A stretch of 64,000 nt of DNA from Sergeia podlipaevii (GCA_030849805.1 JASANZ010002244.1:1-64000), one strand, 5' to 3'; numbered from the stretch's first letter, positions 1 through 10,026 are shown. Notes: generated from the letters alone by a model not told the origin. A program made the numbers and translations.

Positions 1-38
1 CACTCGTCAAGGTACTGCAGAGTAAGTTCTACCTTCAT
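1..38 (-). CDS. Start of a gene running off the left edge
   Basis: An ATG on the minus strand at 38-36 opens a frame that stays open to the window edge (12 codons, beginning MKVELTLQYLDE). It is preceded by an 11-T run, a short pyrimidine stretch, an AG and five bases, which is what a trypanosomatid trans-splice acceptor looks like. The frame lies in the same orientation as every other gene here and at the expected spacing. The product cannot be identified from 12 residues. Confidence 0.6.
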   Translation of the reverse strand, partial: MKVELTLQYLDE

Positions 39-714
39 TTTGTCTCGCAAAAGAAAAAAAAAAATTGACACGGATTGGGTGCACGTTAATAACACAATGC
101 CTAATACCTGCGATAAACTAACCAAAATGCAATATGTTAGTTTGATTAGAGATTAAAGGAAAAAAAAAAAAGACAAGAGAGGAAAACAGTTATTTATTTT
201 TTAAGTGGTTTTCGATAAGAACAATAATGATGCTAGAAAGGAACGTGAAGTGCGTCAAAAAAAAAAGAAAGGAAAAGTGGACAGCAACACAAGTGCTACA
301 ATGGCAAATTCACGTACCCATACTTGTGTCGCGCAGCAGCAGTCCACTTTGTAATTTTGCAATTTTGATTTATTCTGTAACTTGCCATTTCTTTTCCTTT
401 AAAAAGAAAAAAGAAAATAATAATACCAACGTGCTTGCGAAGCAGTCGCAAACACTCATTATAAAGCGAGACATTCTCGCTGTTGCACCTAGGAAGGCAC
501 CGCTGGGCACCACATATGCATGTAAAGAAACAAACAAAAGGAGAAAAGGCCAAAAGAAACGCATCTCCCCTATACACCCCGTCACGCATCAAATCACATC
601 ATTGATTCAGGCGATCGTTGACACAATTAGCTGACTACCACCCTCGCTCCTCTTCATTACAAACACCATGACTACCACCTAACGCATTACAGCACCAATG
701 CACTATCCATTGGA
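39..714. other. Intergenic spacer
   Basis: AT-rich spacer between the stop of the 883-residue protein gene and the left-edge gene. It holds T-runs on the coding strand (complements of A-runs at 54-64 and 160-171). Short open frames occur on both strands around 227-634, but their translations are low-complexity Lys/Phe runs from the homopolymers. No gene or RNA recognised. Confidence 0.6.
44..64 (-). promoter_or_regulatory. Predicted spliced-leader acceptor for the left-edge gene
   Basis: On the minus strand, 11 T (64-54) then C-TTTT-GCG lead without any AG to an AG at 45-44. This would give a 5-base 5' UTR before the ATG at 38. It is inferred from pattern only. Confidence 0.5.
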
Positions 715-3366
715 TCACTTATGAGATTCATCCTCAAGCACATGCTGAAGATTGTCGACTGTATAGCCCTCAGCATCGGCGCTGTCCGCCGCCTTTCGCA
801 CCTGCATACCTTTTACCTCAAGCCACATATCCATTGGTGTGACAAACAAACTGCGCTTCTTCGCATCACGGTACTTCTCATAAAGCTCCTTACTTTGTTT
901 CTCGATACGGTGATAGTCGATGGTAGAGTAATGTGTCTTGCTCTGGCCGCTCGGTTTGCGCACCTTCACCTCAACGGTAGGCCAGTATTCAGGCCCTAAT
1001 TGTGCTTTTCGGGAGTCGGCAAAAATCTCCGACAGCTTGAATGTACCGTACGTTATGTTGTCGCTCTGGTCCTCGTACTTGTCGCTATCTAACTTCAACA
1101 CCCCTACGCCAACACGATCACCACACAAGATGCGCAGGCGTCGTTCGGTTTGAAGGTCCACAAAGGGATTGCCCCTTGCATCAAGGCGCTTCAGATCATC
1201 GATGCGGCAGCGAAGCGATACGTTGCGGTTGTGCACGTCCACCATGCGCTGGTACCAGCCTTGCCAGTCATACCTCTTATACTGTAGATTGTCATACTGC
1301 TCGACATGGCCAATCTCCGCAGGGACGTTAAACTGTCCTGGCTGCGTGCCGATAGCCCCAATGCGCCTGCGTGTGTGCTGGGCAATCGCAGCCGCACCAG
1401 CCTGTGGTACATGGGCTAGACGCACAAACATGCGCACCATCGCATTCAGCATTGACAACAAAGATCCATCGCTCATCTTTGAGGCAGGTGGAAGAACGCC
1501 TGCCTTCAGCCATGAAGGATGGCGCTCCGCAATAGCATCAAGCAGCTTCTGCATTACCATTGGGTCCACTGTCTGTCTAGGGACACGCTGTGCTTCTGCA
1601 ATGGCGGCACCTTCTTTTTCCAAAGTGCTAAGGTCCACCCCGAGCGTGCACAGCATCGCAAGTGCGCTGTCGACCTGCTGAAATGAAGACAGTTGACGGA
1701 CAATGTGGTCCACTTTTTCCTTCTTGGTGTGACTTCGCTGCTTACGTGCACGCACAGCAGCCTCAAGACTCTCAGCGTACTCGGGGGCAAAAAGCCTGCG
1801 CGCCACTGCCTTAGCGCCAATGGCGTTCTTCACCAGCGTGGACATGGCCTCGAGAGTTACTTGATCGCTCAACAGTGTCGTCACCAGCGACCGCCAGTTG
1901 GTCTCCCAGTCCACAGAAACAAACACCTTATCCCAGTCCACCGTCTTTGTCGTTGCAGAAAGGCTAAACACAGACGCGACGTGCTTACGGGTCGCGTCAT
2001 TAGTGCCCTGCATCAGCGACGAAAGCAGAGTCTTTACCTCTTTCACGCTATCAAAACGCGTCACAAGTCCAGCTACATCCGCCCTCATCAGCTGCTGACT
2101 ATCGTTCATCGCCTCACAAAGCGCTGCTTCGCGGCTAAGATCATGATAGCCCGCATCACGCAGCGCCCTGGACAGTTCACGACAAGACTGCACACCGCTC
2201 AGAAGCTCCTGCAAAACCTGTGCCACATGGCGGCGCTTCACGATTGGATTCACAAGAGCAAACAACTGCTCACTAGAAAGCTTAGCCGCAGTGGCTCCAG
2301 CGACACCATCGTTCACAGCACGCGACGCAGCAGCGTTCTCAGCATCTGCGAGTTCCTTGCCCGCCACGGTGCTTAGTAAAATCAAATACAATGCCACAGG
2401 GGCAGTCACGGTGGGCGTGCGCAGGGCGTCCTCGCGCATGAGGGTGTCCCATGCAAAGCCCACCACTTGTGATTCAGGGGCCCCAAGGAGCATCGCCTTG
2501 TTCTGCTCCACAGCACGAAAAAAAACACGCCAGACACCATCACCGTAGCCATAGTAAGACCCCTTCTCTACAAACTGTAGTAAGCCATCTTCAATGAACC
2601 GATTGCGTTGCAAAATAGCCTTTCGCTTCAGTACCTCCAAGGCCAGCGCAATCCCCTCTCGTGGGCACACAGCCTCCATGGCGGCTAGTGTTTTGGCGTG
2701 AAGAGCATCTAACGAAGTAACAAAGGCGCGACGATCAAAAATGTGGGAAGTGCCCACGTTGCCATACGCACGTGCGGCCTCACCCCACATGCGCGCTACA
2801 GTTGTCTGCTCGTCGGCAGACATGCCCTCCATGACGGACGGAATACCTTTGGCTTCAAATTCAGCCACGAGACGCTCAGCAGCCGGGGACACAGGCAACG
2901 CATCGCGCACGAGAAGGCCCTTCAGATAGAGGGGGAGTCGAGGGTAGTGATCTCCTAGCCAATAATTCATTGTGCCCCACTTCTTCGGCAGTTTTGCAAT
3001 TTCATTCAACGATGGTGCACTCGGCGCAGCGCTAGTCAGTACAGAGCTGGCCGGAGGCACAGATTCCTGGTTGGGGAGTGTGCGGCTATATGGATCCTGC
3101 GGACCGGTGCCAAGGCCCTCATGCACCTTGGTACGAAAGAGATCTGCCGCGCGAGTCGCCTTGTGAACCATTCGATGCAGACGGGGATCAATATTTGTGG
3201 TAGCCATAGATTCGTGTGTGACAAGACCCGCGCCATGAGACTCAAGCACTTCTTGTCTGTGCTGCACCTGCAGAAGAGGAGCTGTCACACTCATGTGACG
3301 CACATTGCCAGTGGCAACGGTGGCAGCACTAACAACACAACGGTAACGCCCGCTACAACGCAGCAT
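715..3366 (-). CDS. Probable mitochondrial protein of unknown function (883 aa)
   Basis: Intact 883-residue frame with an ATG start at 3366 and a TGA stop at 715. The first 25 or so residues are rich in Arg, Ser, Ala and Val and lack acidic residues (MLRCSGRYRCVVSAATVATG), so a cleaved mitochondrial targeting peptide is likely. The rest is mainly predicted helix with no transmembrane segment and no motif I recognise. The last 200 residues are basic and Tyr/Trp-rich (for example YKRYDWQGWYQRM), followed by a short beta-rich stretch. Large trypanosomatid-specific mitochondrial proteins of this kind are often mitoribosomal subunits, assembly factors or RNA-editing accessories, but nothing here decides between them. 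The ATG directly abuts a predicted splice-acceptor AG, which supports this start. The frame itself is certain; the function is not. Confidence 0.88.
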   Translation of the reverse strand: MLRCSGRYRCVVSAATVATGNVRHMSVTAPLLQVQHRQEVLESHGAGLVTHESMATTNIDPRLHRMVHKATRAADLFRTKVHEGLGTGPQDPYSRTLPNQESVPPASSVLTSAAPSAPSLNEIAKLPKKWGTMNYWLGDHYPRLPLYLKGLLVRDALPVSPAAERLVAEFEAKGIPSVMEGMSADEQTTVARMWGEAARAYGNVGTSHIFDRRAFVTSLDALHAKTLAAMEAVCPREGIALALEVLKRKAILQRNRFIEDGLLQFVEKGSYYGYGDGVWRVFFRAVEQNKAMLLGAPESQVVGFAWDTLMREDALRTPTVTAPVALYLILLSTVAGKELADAENAAASRAVNDGVAGATAAKLSSEQLFALVNPIVKRRHVAQVLQELLSGVQSCRELSRALRDAGYHDLSREAALCEAMNDSQQLMRADVAGLVTRFDSVKEVKTLLSSLMQGTNDATRKHVASVFSLSATTKTVDWDKVFVSVDWETNWRSLVTTLLSDQVTLEAMSTLVKNAIGAKAVARRLFAPEYAESLEAAVRARKQRSHTKKEKVDHIVRQLSSFQQVDSALAMLCTLGVDLSTLEKEGAAIAEAQRVPRQTVDPMVMQKLLDAIAERHPSWLKAGVLPPASKMSDGSLLSMLNAMVRMFVRLAHVPQAGAAAIAQHTRRRIGAIGTQPGQFNVPAEIGHVEQYDNLQYKRYDWQGWYQRMVDVHNRNVSLRCRIDDLKRLDARGNPFVDLQTERRLRILCGDRVGVGVLKLDSDKYEDQSDNITYGTFKLSEIFADSRKAQLGPEYWPTVEVKVRKPSGQSKTHYSTIDYHRIEKQSKELYEKYRDAKKRSLFVTPMDMWLEVKGMQVRKAADSADAEGYTVDNLQHVLEDESHK

Positions 3367-3426
3367 CTACGGCGTAAGAAAGTAATAGTAAAAAAAGGAG
3401 GTAAAAAAAAAAAAAGAAATCCCCCA
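3367..3426 (-). promoter_or_regulatory. Predicted trans-splice acceptor abutting the ATG
   Basis: Reading the minus strand, about 58 bases with no AG contain two long T/C tracts (complements of 3391-3397 and 3403-3415). They end in an AG at 3368-3367 that touches the ATG at 3366. If used, the mRNA has no 5' UTR beyond the spliced leader. Confidence 0.5.
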
Positions 3427-4625
3427 ACTAAATTGTATGCAGCTATGCTAAAGAAAAAAAAAAAAATAGCCGGCCAACTCCCTATATGTTAACAGCAATC
3501 AAAAGCTGCGACTGCTTCAAGATGGTGAAGAAATAGAAAAATAAACATGAAAAACAAACAAGTCTCGACAAAAGTATAGTAAGTTCACATTGACTGCAAA
3601 CAAGAGCAGTGCCCAGTACTCAATAATGAAATGGAAGATAGAACACTTTTTTTTAAAAAAAATGTGTCAGCTGATGTCTGAAGCACACACTGGATATATA
3701 GCACTACATTTCATTATAATTTTTCACCCTAAATCGTAAAAAGTTTTTTTTCCACTCCCAATCAAAAGAGAGAAATAATGGAACATTTTGGTTCAACCAT
3801 GGAACAAGCACTCTGATTGTGTGGTAACAAAAGGCAAAGACACGTGAATAGAATACATCAAGAAAAAAATACCCAAAACAACTACAAAGACAACTAAAGA
3901 AGTATGCGATTAACAAGGGACATGCACCACTGCGAAAAAAAAAAGACAGAAAAAAAAGAGATGCTCAGCGACGCACCAAAGAATCATGAACATATTACAA
4001 ACTTACAAAACGAAAAGGAAATATGCATATCACTGGTGGTTCATTACAGAATGCTCCGCGTCATTCTCTTCTCTCGCCAATCCACAGTGGTTCTGTCCAT
4101 ACGTAGTTTACATTGCAAAAACAAATATATATATATATATTAAAGAGCAAAAACGATCCACAGAAAGCACAATCAGCACAACGCAACTTCTGTAATGCTA
4201 TCAACAATAGAAAAGACAGTGTACCGCTGCTTCGCCACAACTACCCTCGCCATCTAAACAACACGGTCAGTGAAGAAAGAGAAGAATAACAACAAGAAAA
4301 AAATTAGTACAAAGCAGCACAATACTAGCAAGCAAGAAGCTAACGGGTTCAAGCATACACAGCCAACTTATTGATTAAGAGTGAGAAGAGCAATCAATCT
4401 ACAAAGCTCTTCTATTTTTTTTTTTTTAAAGGTGTTGCGGAATATCGAAAGGAATACAAGGCAATATATGTATATAAAGAAAGAGCAATCGTGGAAAAAA
4501 AAATGAAAAAACAACATGTGAACCACGGCCCACAACAAAAGGATAAGGGGCTACCAATTTCTCTTCCTCTTTTGCTACTTGGTGTATTTTTTCTTCCCTC
4601 TTTCTATAGTACCGTTTTTTTTTTT
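3367..4625. other. Intergenic spacer of about 1.26 kb
   Basis: AT-rich spacer with many homopolymer runs and a short (AT)n tract near 4125-4141. A 13-T run on the plus strand (4615-4627) overlaps the stop codon of the gene to its right, so that gene's mRNA reads TAA followed by 11 A. No coding sequence or structured RNA recognised. Confidence 0.6.
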
Positions 4626-6038
4626 TTACGTTGCAAAGTCAGAAGGGGATGGCAGTCTGGGAGCCCTAGAGTGCTTCGCAGCATGCGTAGTATCTTCCTC
4701 GTCTGCATAGCGGCGATACACCGCTGACTGCCGCTGCTGTTGCTGTTGTTGCTGCTGCTCGTGCTCATCCATGGCCTCCTGCAACTCTGCAATAATACGC
4801 GCAGCACGAAAGTTCCAGCGGCGATAGTTCTTGTTAAGCGTGTTGTTCTGACGCTCGTGCTCCAGAAGCGCGGCGCGGTCCTGATGCTCACAAAGGTCTT
4901 TGCGAAGTTCCTTGCCCGCCTCGCGGTACTGAAGACCCTGTGCCTCCTTGGTGATATCCCCCCGCTCCATCTTCTCGTGTGCCTCCTTCACTATCTCCTC
5001 ACCGCGCGCCAGACGGTTGTCAATTACCTTGATAAGGTTCTGCTGCTGTCGATCTTGCTGCATAGCACGGTACTGCGAACGCATCTGCTGTAAGTACTCG
5101 CGCTCTGCCCTTTCAGTAGCGTAGCGCTCCTGCTGCCCACGCTCCTTCTCTGTTAGCTCCTTCACGAGCTGCTCGTGGTTCATCACCTGCGTCTCTAGCA
5201 CTGCCTTTCCATTTTTGAAGACAACGAGCGACTTGGCCCTGCTAGCTTCTCGCTTGGCGACCCACTTGCTCCGTCGAGACTCCCGCATGGCTGCGAGCTT
5301 GGCCTGCACCTCCTGATCATGTGCGCGTGCCTGCTCCTCCTTCTCCAGACGGTCCCGCTCGCGCTCCGCGGCACGCCGGCGATTTACTGCTCGTGTGTAT
5401 TCTTGTCTCTCAGCTCCTCTCTCGCGCAGCTCCTGTACCTCCCGCTCGCGCTCCTCCATGAGGTTGTCAAACTTCTTCTGACGCTGCCCCTCGTTTGATC
5501 CAGCCTTCGCCATAGTGTCTATGTTTACCTTAATGTTGTGTTCGCGGCATTTTATGGCCTTCTCTTCCGTCTTATCGTTACGGTCACGGTAGTAGGCTAT
5601 CTGAAGATCCCGCATTTCATTCACCACCTCCTGCCGGTGTTTGTCCTCAGTGACGCGCGCACGTTCAGCTTGGACCTCCGCCTCTGTCCTGCGTCTCTGC
5701 GTATCAATAAATTTTTGGTTCTGTTTCGCCTCACGCTCACGTCGAAGCTCCTCGTTACGTCTCTCAACCTCCACTAAGGCCGTTTGCACGAGCGCTATTC
5801 TGTGTTCCACCGTAGCGGTATCTACACCGGCTGGAGGTTCTGACGTCGCAGCGTCAAGCACTGCGCGCAGCTGTGCAATGTACGACGCACACTCACGCGC
5901 ATTAAGACGCTCGGTTCCTCCGCGAATAGCAACGTCCTTGGAGCCGCCAGACTGTGGGTTCCCCCAAACAGTACTCGGTGTATTGTCGTTCCTGTCGTGC
6001 GCATTACGCGTCGTGGGCGTACGTTCTCCTGTCATCAT
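4626..6038 (-). CDS. Highly charged coiled-coil protein (470 aa), probably cytoskeletal
   Basis: Intact 470-residue frame, stop TAA. Residues 1-50 are polar and probably disordered. From about residue 75 to 430 the protein is an almost continuous Glu/Arg/Lys/Gln-rich helix (for example RRNEELRREREAKQNQ) predicted to form a long coiled coil of the trichohyalin-like type. A run of eight Gln lies near residue 431, ahead of a short basic tail. No catalytic domain is visible. Such proteins in trypanosomatids are commonly axonemal, basal-body or subpellicular components, and the neighbours DNAAF3 and RSP3 fit a flagellar role, but that is inference. The start is uncertain: two tandem ATGs sit directly against a 17-T run with no AG between, and the next in-frame Met is residue 142. 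Confidence 0.85.
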   Translation of the reverse strand: MMTGERTPTTRNAHDRNDNTPSTVWGNPQSGGSKDVAIRGGTERLNARECASYIAQLRAVLDAATSEPPAGVDTATVEHRIALVQTALVEVERRNEELRREREAKQNQKFIDTQRRRTEAEVQAERARVTEDKHRQEVVNEMRDLQIAYYRDRNDKTEEKAIKCREHNIKVNIDTMAKAGSNEGQRQKKFDNLMEEREREVQELRERGAERQEYTRAVNRRRAAERERDRLEKEEQARAHDQEVQAKLAAMRESRRSKWVAKREASRAKSLVVFKNGKAVLETQVMNHEQLVKELTEKERGQQERYATERAEREYLQQMRSQYRAMQQDRQQQNLIKVIDNRLARGEEIVKEAHEKMERGDITKEAQGLQYREAGKELRKDLCEHQDRAALLEHERQNNTLNKNYRRWNFRAARIIAELQEAMDEHEQQQQQQQQRQSAVYRRYADEEDTTHAAKHSRAPRLPSPSDFAT

Positions 6039-6055
6039 AAAAAAAAAAAAAAAAA
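6039..6055 (-). promoter_or_regulatory. 17-T tract directly abutting the tandem ATG
   Basis: The complement of 6039-6055 is 17 consecutive T on the coding strand, ending at the base before ATGATG. The first AG downstream of it lies inside the coding frame at 6030-6029 (codons 3-4). The nearest AG upstream of it is at 6070-6069 and has only a weak pyrimidine tract. The tract may be part of the 5' UTR or a polypyrimidine tract that changes the start. Confidence 0.45.
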
Positions 6056-6210
6056 TGTAAAAAGAGAACTAGCAGCGCCTTCAAGTGTGTATGGGTATCT
6101 TTGTCTCAAATACAGCAAAGTTTGCAGACTGATATGTACAACAATAGACTTGACTTCGATTGCAGTCTTCACTCACACTTGTTTTTTTTTTTTTTTTTTA
6201 AAAAACTGTC

Positions 6211-6214
<4 letters not shown>

Positions 6215-6242
<28 letters not shown>
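6215..6242. repeat. (AT)14 microsatellite
   Basis: Fourteen uninterrupted AT dinucleotides in a non-coding spacer, read directly from the sequence. Confidence 0.95.
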
Positions 6243-6246
<4 letters not shown>

Positions 6247-6963
6247 CGACGCAGAAACGGAGCTCACAAAGAAAAAGGGAATATTTATATATACGGCGAA
6301 GCTATAGTTGTACTGTGTATAAAAATATAGCCCACGCTGCTTGAAAGGTGAGTAACGAGCCTTCTCTAAAGGTGAAGATTCTCGTTAAATAGAGCACTCA
6401 AACTGGGAAAAGTATGCTAACTATTTGGCACGCAAGTAGACTGCGTAATTCTATTATTTTTATTATTTTTTAGGAAGACAGTGGAAAATAAAAGCGAGGA
6501 AGTACATGAGATCAAAAGACTACTTCTGAGTATCACTCAAAACAGTAATATGAATATATATCATTGCACATAACGGTCATCTCTCTCAAAAAAAAAAAAA
6601 AAGTGAATCAGCTGAGCATTAAATACCCAAACCAGAGTGGGATCATCTTCATTGCAATAAGTGCTAGCTCTTTGTTTTGGGTATAGATGCGTTGCATTAA
6701 AAAGATTAAGTAAAAACAGAAAAACATATATATAATAGAGAAGAAGAAAGTATATTCTATAAAATCTCAACGTGGAAAACTATTGCACACACAATGTGGC
6801 CGCTAGCTGCACATACACAGAAGTTTTTTTTTTTTAAAAAATAAGAGATGGCAAGAAAGGTGAACCTGCTTCTATATGAAAAAAAAGACACCAAAGGGAA
6901 GAGCCACAACGACGTAACCTTTGACGCGTCTCACCTTTCATTTGTTGTTGTCTCTTTCCCCGC

Positions 6964-9900
6964 TTACCTCCGCTTGCGCCGATAATCACGCAGCTGCTTC
7001 AAGAGCATCTCGCGTCCCAGTTCCTTCACAGTTTGGCTATCCGCATGCATAGCACGTTCCACCAGTGCTTCCGTACTACGTAGTTGTTCAGAACGCCTCT
7101 TGTTCGACGCCGTCGCAACGGCCAGCAGTACTTCTTGTTGCTCAGCATCGAGTTCTTCACGGGTGCTTGGTCGCGATGCTGAAGAAGCGACTCTGTGTCC
7201 ATGTGCCTCGTCCGCGCGGTCCTCCTTATGCTCTTCAGTTTCCGCCTCTTCGCATTCGTTCTTTTCACCAGTACGGCCTTTCGGTAGCAAAGGTCGATCC
7301 AAGGCACCGCCACCCTCGCTGCCTCTTGCTCCTCGACCAGTGTGTGCCGCGCCACGTGCCTCCTCCTCCTCTCCTTCGCCATCATTTGGCGAACTGGATG
7401 TTAGCGCAGATGCGTAAGACCCAGTGAACCGTGGCGTAGCTCGCCGTAGCGAGTTAGATGGCTTTCGGCTAACCGAAGAGGTTCCCAAGAGAGGTCGAGC
7501 AGCCGGTGATGTACTTGCAGCAGGAAGGAGCAGATCCGCCTGCCGTGGTGTTTCAGGCTTGATGTACACCGCAGAGGTCCGCCTGCCGGCCGCAGGGGTA
7601 ACTGACTTCCGCTGCTTGGAAGCCGCCTCAGCTCTCTGGTTAATCGTCTCGCCGGCCCTCTCTTCCTCATCCTTTTCCTCATGCTCCCTACTCGCCTGCT
7701 GCTGTTGAAAATTCTGACGTCTCGCCAAGTTGTGGGCCCGTCGCAGCTGTTCTGCCCGCGTTCCCTTCACCTCCACATGCACGTCTGGCCTGCACTCGTA
7801 CGGGATGAGGCGCCGCGGCGCAGGATGGAAAGTGCAGTGTGCATCCTGCAACGCATCTGTGTGCGCAGCGCCGGTAGCAGAGCGTAGGACAGCCTCTGCG
7901 ATGTACTGCGCTGTGCGAGCCTCCCGCTTTTCACGTGCGCGTTCAAGTGCAGCAGGGTCTGGCTTCTCGCGTTTCACCCGTGGCAGCGGAGGTGGTGAGT
8001 CCTCAATCGCCCCATGGCCATCACCACCCAAGTCACCACAGAGGCATTGAGGATCTCCGTAATGATGGGCTTGGTGATGGTAGTGGCCGCCGCCACTGCC
8101 GCTACCAGAGCGCTTCGATGCTGGTGCAGGTGGCGGCGCGCTAAGCAGCAGGGAGGAACCAGTGACACTAACGTGCTGGCGTACGAGCGCAATAAACTGG
8201 GACTCGGTGAGTTCCTCAGCACCGCAGTCAGACAGAATGCGCAGCAATTCATCAGATTCTTCAGTAGAAAAAATATCAAGCGTGGCCCGCGCAAGGCCGA
8301 CCACAGGCACAGGGGCTCCATGTCGCATCCTACCAGGCATAGAAAAGGGTGAGTTCGTCGACGTAGGCATGACCATCACAAGGGCAGGATCTGTGCTATG
8401 AAAATCATGTCCGTTTGCTGCCAGAAGCTGCTGCTTCTGCTGCAGCATAACCTGCGTCCGCGCGTGTGTGGCAAGTGCTGAGAATTTTGCAGAGAGAAAG
8501 CTGCGGATACGTTCCTCCTCTAACACTGCACGCATCCGCTCCGCCTCCACCCTGCGCTCTGCAGCAGCCACTCGTTCCTTCGCCTCCGCAACGCGCTCGT
8601 TCAGTGCCGCCTCCATCGCACGATCATCCCTTGCGTTGTAAAGAACCTCCACTACATCACTTGGACGTTCACCAGACTCTACCTTAGCGGCGATGATACG
8701 TTGCGTGGCGGCAGCCAGCTGGGGCTTATACTCCTGCACCTGTTCCGATGCCTTCGCTGCTTTTGTTTCCGCCATTACTGCTGCCTTTGAGAAGAGCCGG
8801 TTTACGATGCAGTTGAGCTGATCTTCTCGCAGCGGCTCTGCCGCTCCACCGACACGAGTGAGCCTGTTCACTCGTTCCATCACCGTCGGCCGGACAACAT
8901 CTTCAAAGTACTTGCGATCCTCAGCGTCCTTGTAGAGTTCCTCAAATACATCAGCCTCAGACTTGGCATCCTCCTCCCGTGGGGGAGAGCTCAACAGCTT
9001 TACGGTTCGCAGCGTCAAAGGTCTAAACGTGCAGGGCTCCAACTCCTTCTCAATGCGTTCTTGGCGCTTAAGCGTAAGCCATTGCTTCCGTCGCAGCAAC
9101 TCAGCCTGGACACGCCGGTCCGGACGCAGTGCGGCTGGACGCTTAATCTTGGCCGCGTAAGGAGACACAGTGGGCCTAAAGGAACATTCACGGCTTGCTT
9201 TTGCTTCCATGAGCAGCCCTTGTCGTGCCTTCTCAAGTGAAACCCACTGCTGTTTGGCTAATTTTGCACGCATTCCGTCCTCATACATCGCCGTCCCAGG
9301 AGCATCACGCTTCTCCGCATCTATGTAGCTGTCATCCTCCCTTGCCTCGCCTTCTCCATGGCGGTGATATTGGTAATTCATGGGAGTTGAAATGTGCACC
9401 GTGGTATTGGCCGACATTGTGGCAGCTCCTTCTGTCATGGAGAGGGCCTGCATCAGTGCGGAGGAATACACTGTGCTGCACGGATACGGAGAGGCGCTCA
9501 CGGCCTGCGGACGTTGTCGCTCCAATGGACTACGTAAGTAGCTATCTAGCGCCATAGGTTGCGCATCGCTGTGGTGCTCATGCTCCATATTGTAGGGATT
9601 TACGGTATTGTGGCCTACAGGTAGCGCTGAGCTCTTGTCTGTAGGCGCGATGTAATGCTGGTGCGCAGTCGGCAGCGGAGGTGGAGGCATGCACTCGGGT
9701 GGTGAGGCACTACGCAGTCGCAGCTCGCGTAACTGGGAGGGCGAGGAAACAGAGGGTGGAGACGAGGCATCGGTCATCTCCACAGGAATAGGGCTTCCCA
9801 TGGCAGTAAGCTCCCCCCCATATCGGCTGGTGGCCGGGGTGTACCCTGATGGACTTCCTGAGTCACTTCGCATGCCGCCTGCCGTATGTGGAGACTGACT

Positions 9901-10026
9901 TGACGCCCCGACAGGTCGCTTGCCTTTCTGCACTGTATCGAGCCACCCAGTGCGCTTCCCGATAAGCTCAACATTCCGCAGGTCAAACGAGTCGCTGAGC
10001 GACTTGACACTGGCTCTTGACGGCAT
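6964..10026 (-). CDS. Unrecognised 1020-aa protein with three C-[ST]-F-[RH]-P motifs
   Basis: The frame opens at ATG 10026 (MPSRASVKSL). The seven codons upstream begin with a TTG and are not used here. The first 240 or so residues are Ser/Pro/His-rich and probably disordered. Two Arg/Lys-rich helical blocks follow, each centred on a short Cys-containing motif: ECSFRP and PCTFRP. A long helical region, a Gly/His stretch (GSGGGHYHHQAHHYG) and a third copy, HCTFHP, come next. The tail is charged and low-complexity, ending in basic RDYRRKRR. Motifs of the C-T-F-x-P kind recur in conserved trypanosomatid and algal flagellar proteins, so a cytoskeletal role is plausible, but I do not recognise the family. 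A well-placed acceptor 83 bases upstream supports the ATG chosen. Confidence 0.85.
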   Translation of the reverse strand: MPSRASVKSLSDSFDLRNVELIGKRTGWLDTVQKGKRPVGASSQSPHTAGGMRSDSGSPSGYTPATSRYGGELTAMGSPIPVEMTDASSPPSVSSPSQLRELRLRSASPPECMPPPPLPTAHQHYIAPTDKSSALPVGHNTVNPYNMEHEHHSDAQPMALDSYLRSPLERQRPQAVSASPYPCSTVYSSALMQALSMTEGAATMSANTTVHISTPMNYQYHRHGEGEAREDDSYIDAEKRDAPGTAMYEDGMRAKLAKQQWVSLEKARQGLLMEAKASRECSFRPTVSPYAAKIKRPAALRPDRRVQAELLRRKQWLTLKRQERIEKELEPCTFRPLTLRTVKLLSSPPREEDAKSEADVFEELYKDAEDRKYFEDVVRPTVMERVNRLTRVGGAAEPLREDQLNCIVNRLFSKAAVMAETKAAKASEQVQEYKPQLAAATQRIIAAKVESGERPSDVVEVLYNARDDRAMEAALNERVAEAKERVAAAERRVEAERMRAVLEEERIRSFLSAKFSALATHARTQVMLQQKQQLLAANGHDFHSTDPALVMVMPTSTNSPFSMPGRMRHGAPVPVVGLARATLDIFSTEESDELLRILSDCGAEELTESQFIALVRQHVSVTGSSLLLSAPPPAPASKRSGSGSGGGHYHHQAHHYGDPQCLCGDLGGDGHGAIEDSPPPLPRVKREKPDPAALERAREKREARTAQYIAEAVLRSATGAAHTDALQDAHCTFHPAPRRLIPYECRPDVHVEVKGTRAEQLRRAHNLARRQNFQQQQASREHEEKDEEERAGETINQRAEAASKQRKSVTPAAGRRTSAVYIKPETPRQADLLLPAASTSPAARPLLGTSSVSRKPSNSLRRATPRFTGSYASALTSSSPNDGEGEEEEARGAAHTGRGARGSEGGGALDRPLLPKGRTGEKNECEEAETEEHKEDRADEAHGHRVASSASRPSTREELDAEQQEVLLAVATASNKRRSEQLRSTEALVERAMHADSQTVKELGREMLLKQLRDYRRKRR

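Larger units (their letters stand above)
6039..6963. other. Intergenic spacer
   Basis: AT-rich spacer containing the 17-T tract next to the upstream start codon, an 18-T run on the plus strand (6182-6199), an (AT)14 microsatellite and further A-runs. No gene recognised. Confidence 0.6.

Noticed and set aside
227..634. Open frame of 135 codons on the plus strand
   Set aside because: Opposite to all genes, Lys-rich from A-runs, no domain, and in a spacer.
4340..4380. GGTTCAA box suggesting a tRNA
   Set aside because: No acceptor stem or A-box at the right distance.
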